From Succinivibrionaceae bacterium (lineage in GTDB: Bacteria; Pseudomonadota; Gammaproteobacteria; Enterobacterales; Succinivibrionaceae): a stretch of 6,625 nucleotides of DNA. Shown piece by piece: positions 5,426 to 6,625 of the stretch. The stretch's first letter is position 1, and each line of letters opens with the position of its first letter. The stretch spans positions 1-6,625 of the forward strand of contig DMTG01000006.1 of assembly GCA_003477345.1 (NCBI GenBank), read 5' to 3'. The position numbers and the translations under genes are program-made. The notes beneath the pieces were generated by a model that was given only the letters and a program-made list of their open reading frames with translations, was not told where the DNA came from and searched no databases.

Positions 5426-5841
5426 ATTATTTGCTTTCTAATTTATTTTATACAGTTAATATTAGTATTTACTTATATGATTATTAGTTTCAGATTATTT
5501 TTTAAGATGAGCGGATTTATTAAAATAAGAATTTTTCTTTAGCATGAGGCAGACTGTCCGCAAATATTGCTTTTCAGGTTCAGTCTTCGCACTTATTTTT
5601 CCCTTTTAAATTTCAAAATCCGCCCCATTGCCCCATCTCTTCTCTATACACAGCTTCGATACCCAAAAGACTGTATTGGAGGCTGTTTACTGCAGCAGGA
5701 GAGCGCACTGCTCCGATCTTCTAATAATCTTATAAAACTATTGCAAAAATGCGCTTATAGAAGTTTTCTGTGCATAAAGACAAGTTCATAAATAGCAGTA
5801 TCAGCTCTTTAATATCTATGCACTGCTGTATGTGATTGATT
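5426..5841. other. Spacer between zapC and pyrD, no gene supported
   Basis: The part from about 5560 to 5770 is less AT-rich than its surroundings and contains a 74-codon plus-strand frame (5567-5791) with no ribosome binding site or motif. The minus strand there has several shorter open stretches interrupted by stops. This pattern fits decayed coding DNA but allows no identification. An inverted repeat AGCAGT/ACTGCT spans 5794-5827, too wide for a terminator. Confidence 0.4.
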
Positions 5842-5858
5842 AGGGCTCGATAGAGCCT
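5842..5858. repeat. Small GC-rich hairpin GGCTC-GATA-GAGCC
   Basis: GGCTC (5844-5848) and GAGCC (5853-5857) pair around GATA, with a further A-T pair beyond one bulged base. No T-run follows on either strand. The core GCTC/GAGC recurs inside the larger hairpin about 50 bases to the right. Confidence 0.4.
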
Positions 5859-5888
5859 ATAAGAGGAGAATTTGGCTTTATATATATT

Positions 5889-5934
5889 TTGCGCCTTGTA
5901 CTCACGCTCTTTAGAGCCTGAATATAAGGCGCAA
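5889..5934 (-). terminator. Large hairpin after pyrD, probable transcript end
   Basis: A perfect nine-pair stem, TTGCGCCTT (5889-5897) with AAGGCGCAA (5926-5934), encloses a second hairpin GCTC/GAGC (5906-5909 and 5914-5917). It begins 21 bases beyond the pyrD stop. The minus-strand exit is AATATATATAAAG rather than a T-run, so it is an imperfect intrinsic terminator. It could instead protect the 3' end of the mRNA, or form a cruciform. Confidence 0.5.
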
Positions 5935-5955
5935 TTAAATAGTCAGGGCTTCAGT

Positions 5956-6625
5956 TTACAGATTGTTTACTATCTGCTTTACAATACTTGGTCCCTGATA
6001 GACAAAACCAGTCAGCACCTGAATCAGACTTGCACCATTGTAGAGTTTTTCTCTTGCAGAGATTGGACCGGATACGCCACCTACTCCAATTAAAGGAATT
6101 GATCCTTTGACAATGGTATTTACCTTGCTGAGAATTCTGGTACTGTGCATGTACAGAGGCTCTCCTGACATTCCGCCCCACTCGTTGGCATGTACCATGC
6201 CATGGATAATGGTTCTCGAAACCGTGGTGTTGGTACAGGTAATGCCATCTACATTTTCTGCCAGACACACATTGCACAGAGCTTCAATTTCACTGTCAAA
6301 AAGATCTGGAGACAGTTTCACCACCAGAGGCACATACTTTGAAAATTCATTTGACAGCTGCTCCTGACGCTCTTTTAATGGCTTGATAAGCTTTAAAAAC
6401 TCATCTTCCTGCTGCAGCTGTGTAAGCTCCTGTGTGTTTGGACAGGAAATATTTACAGCTACATAATCAGCGTACGGATACACCTTTTCATAGCAGTATA
6501 CATAATCTTTCCAGGCATCTTCGAGCGGAGTAGATTCATTCTTGCCGACACTTACACCAACTACGCCTTTATAGGTACGCTTGCGCAGATTGTTTATAAG
6601 ATACTCAACCCCGTTGTTGTTAAAG
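5956..6625 (-). CDS. pyrD: Dihydroorotate dehydrogenase (quinone), class 2, C-terminal part
   Basis: The last 222 codons are present; the N-terminus lies beyond the right edge. The first visible residues, FNNNGVEYLINNL, align near residue 110 of the 336-residue E. coli enzyme, so about one third is missing. The enzyme oxidises dihydroorotate to orotate at the inner membrane with FMN and quinone, the fourth step of pyrimidine synthesis. Class 2 hallmarks: FNNNG, VGKNESTP, VNISCPNT, VKLSPDL, GITCTNTT, GGMSGEPL, and the FMN-phosphate segment GVGGVSGPISAREKL. The reading frame continues through the codon at 6481-6483 to the edge, so the short frame starting there is not the true start. Oddities: cysteine (codon 6442-6444) replaces the usual catalytic serine, the following PGLR is QELT, and the Tyr-Ser of YSGF is Leu-Thr. 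Confidence 0.93.
   Translation of the reverse strand, partial: FNNNGVEYLINNLRKRTYKGVVGVSVGKNESTPLEDAWKDYVYCYEKVYPYADYVAVNISCPNTQELTQLQQEDEFLKLIKPLKERQEQLSNEFSKYVPLVVKLSPDLFDSEIEALCNVCLAENVDGITCTNTTVSRTIIHGMVHANEWGGMSGEPLYMHSTRILSKVNTIVKGSIPLIGVGGVSGPISAREKLYNGASLIQVLTGFVYQGPSIVKQIVNNL

Noticed and set aside
5567..5791. 74-codon plus-strand frame between zapC and pyrD
   Set aside because: It has no ribosome binding site or recognisable domain; the opposite strand is equally ambiguous.
5951..6277. 108-codon minus-strand frame rich in Cys, Trp and Arg
   Set aside because: It is a shadow of pyrD in another frame; the pyrD frame carries all the conserved motifs.

Overview
The window looks like chromosomal DNA of an AT-rich, probably gut- or rumen-associated gammaproteobacterium. 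The best pointer is a quinone-type (class 2) pyrD next to zapC on the same strand, the neighbourhood known from Escherichia coli; ZapC is essentially gammaproteobacterial. Coding DNA has moderate GC while the spacers are very AT-rich, which would suit Succinivibrionaceae, but that family is an inference. All confident genes are on the minus strand, so the window is best read right to left.

Right part (about 4.5-6.6 kb): the C-terminal two thirds of pyrD (dihydroorotate dehydrogenase, pyrimidine synthesis) enters from the right edge. It is followed by a spacer of nearly 780 bases with a strong GC-rich hairpin and an AT-rich palindrome, then zapC (FtsZ-ring stabiliser), whose stop codon is followed at once by a structured 3' region ending in a strong intrinsic terminator.

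Middle part (about 2.8-4.5 kb): about 1.8 kb without a convincing gene. It is not featureless. It holds several terminator-like hairpins facing left, a second copy of the conserved sequence found in the zapC 3' region, a possible H-type pseudoknot, a perfect Shine-Dalgarno sequence with no start codon, and short open fragments that look like decayed genes.

Left part (1-2.8 kb): a tightly packed operon metQ-metN-metI encoding a methionine ABC importer (lipoprotein, ATPase with C-terminal NIL domain, permease), followed after 16 bases by the start of a FAD-dependent 2-hydroxyacid dehydrogenase-like gene that runs off the left edge. The genes overlap or abut, and the ribosome binding sites of metN and metI lie in the preceding gene, so expression is probably coupled. 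The joint presence of a methionine importer and a GlcD-like oxidase raises the possibility that the operon handles D-methionine-related or hydroxy-analogue substrates.

No tRNA, rRNA, CRISPR array, intact insertion sequence or prophage gene was seen. The most promising unexplained signals are the repeated terminator-linked element, the pseudoknot, the oxidase in the methionine operon, and a cysteine where class 2 PyrD enzymes normally carry the catalytic serine.
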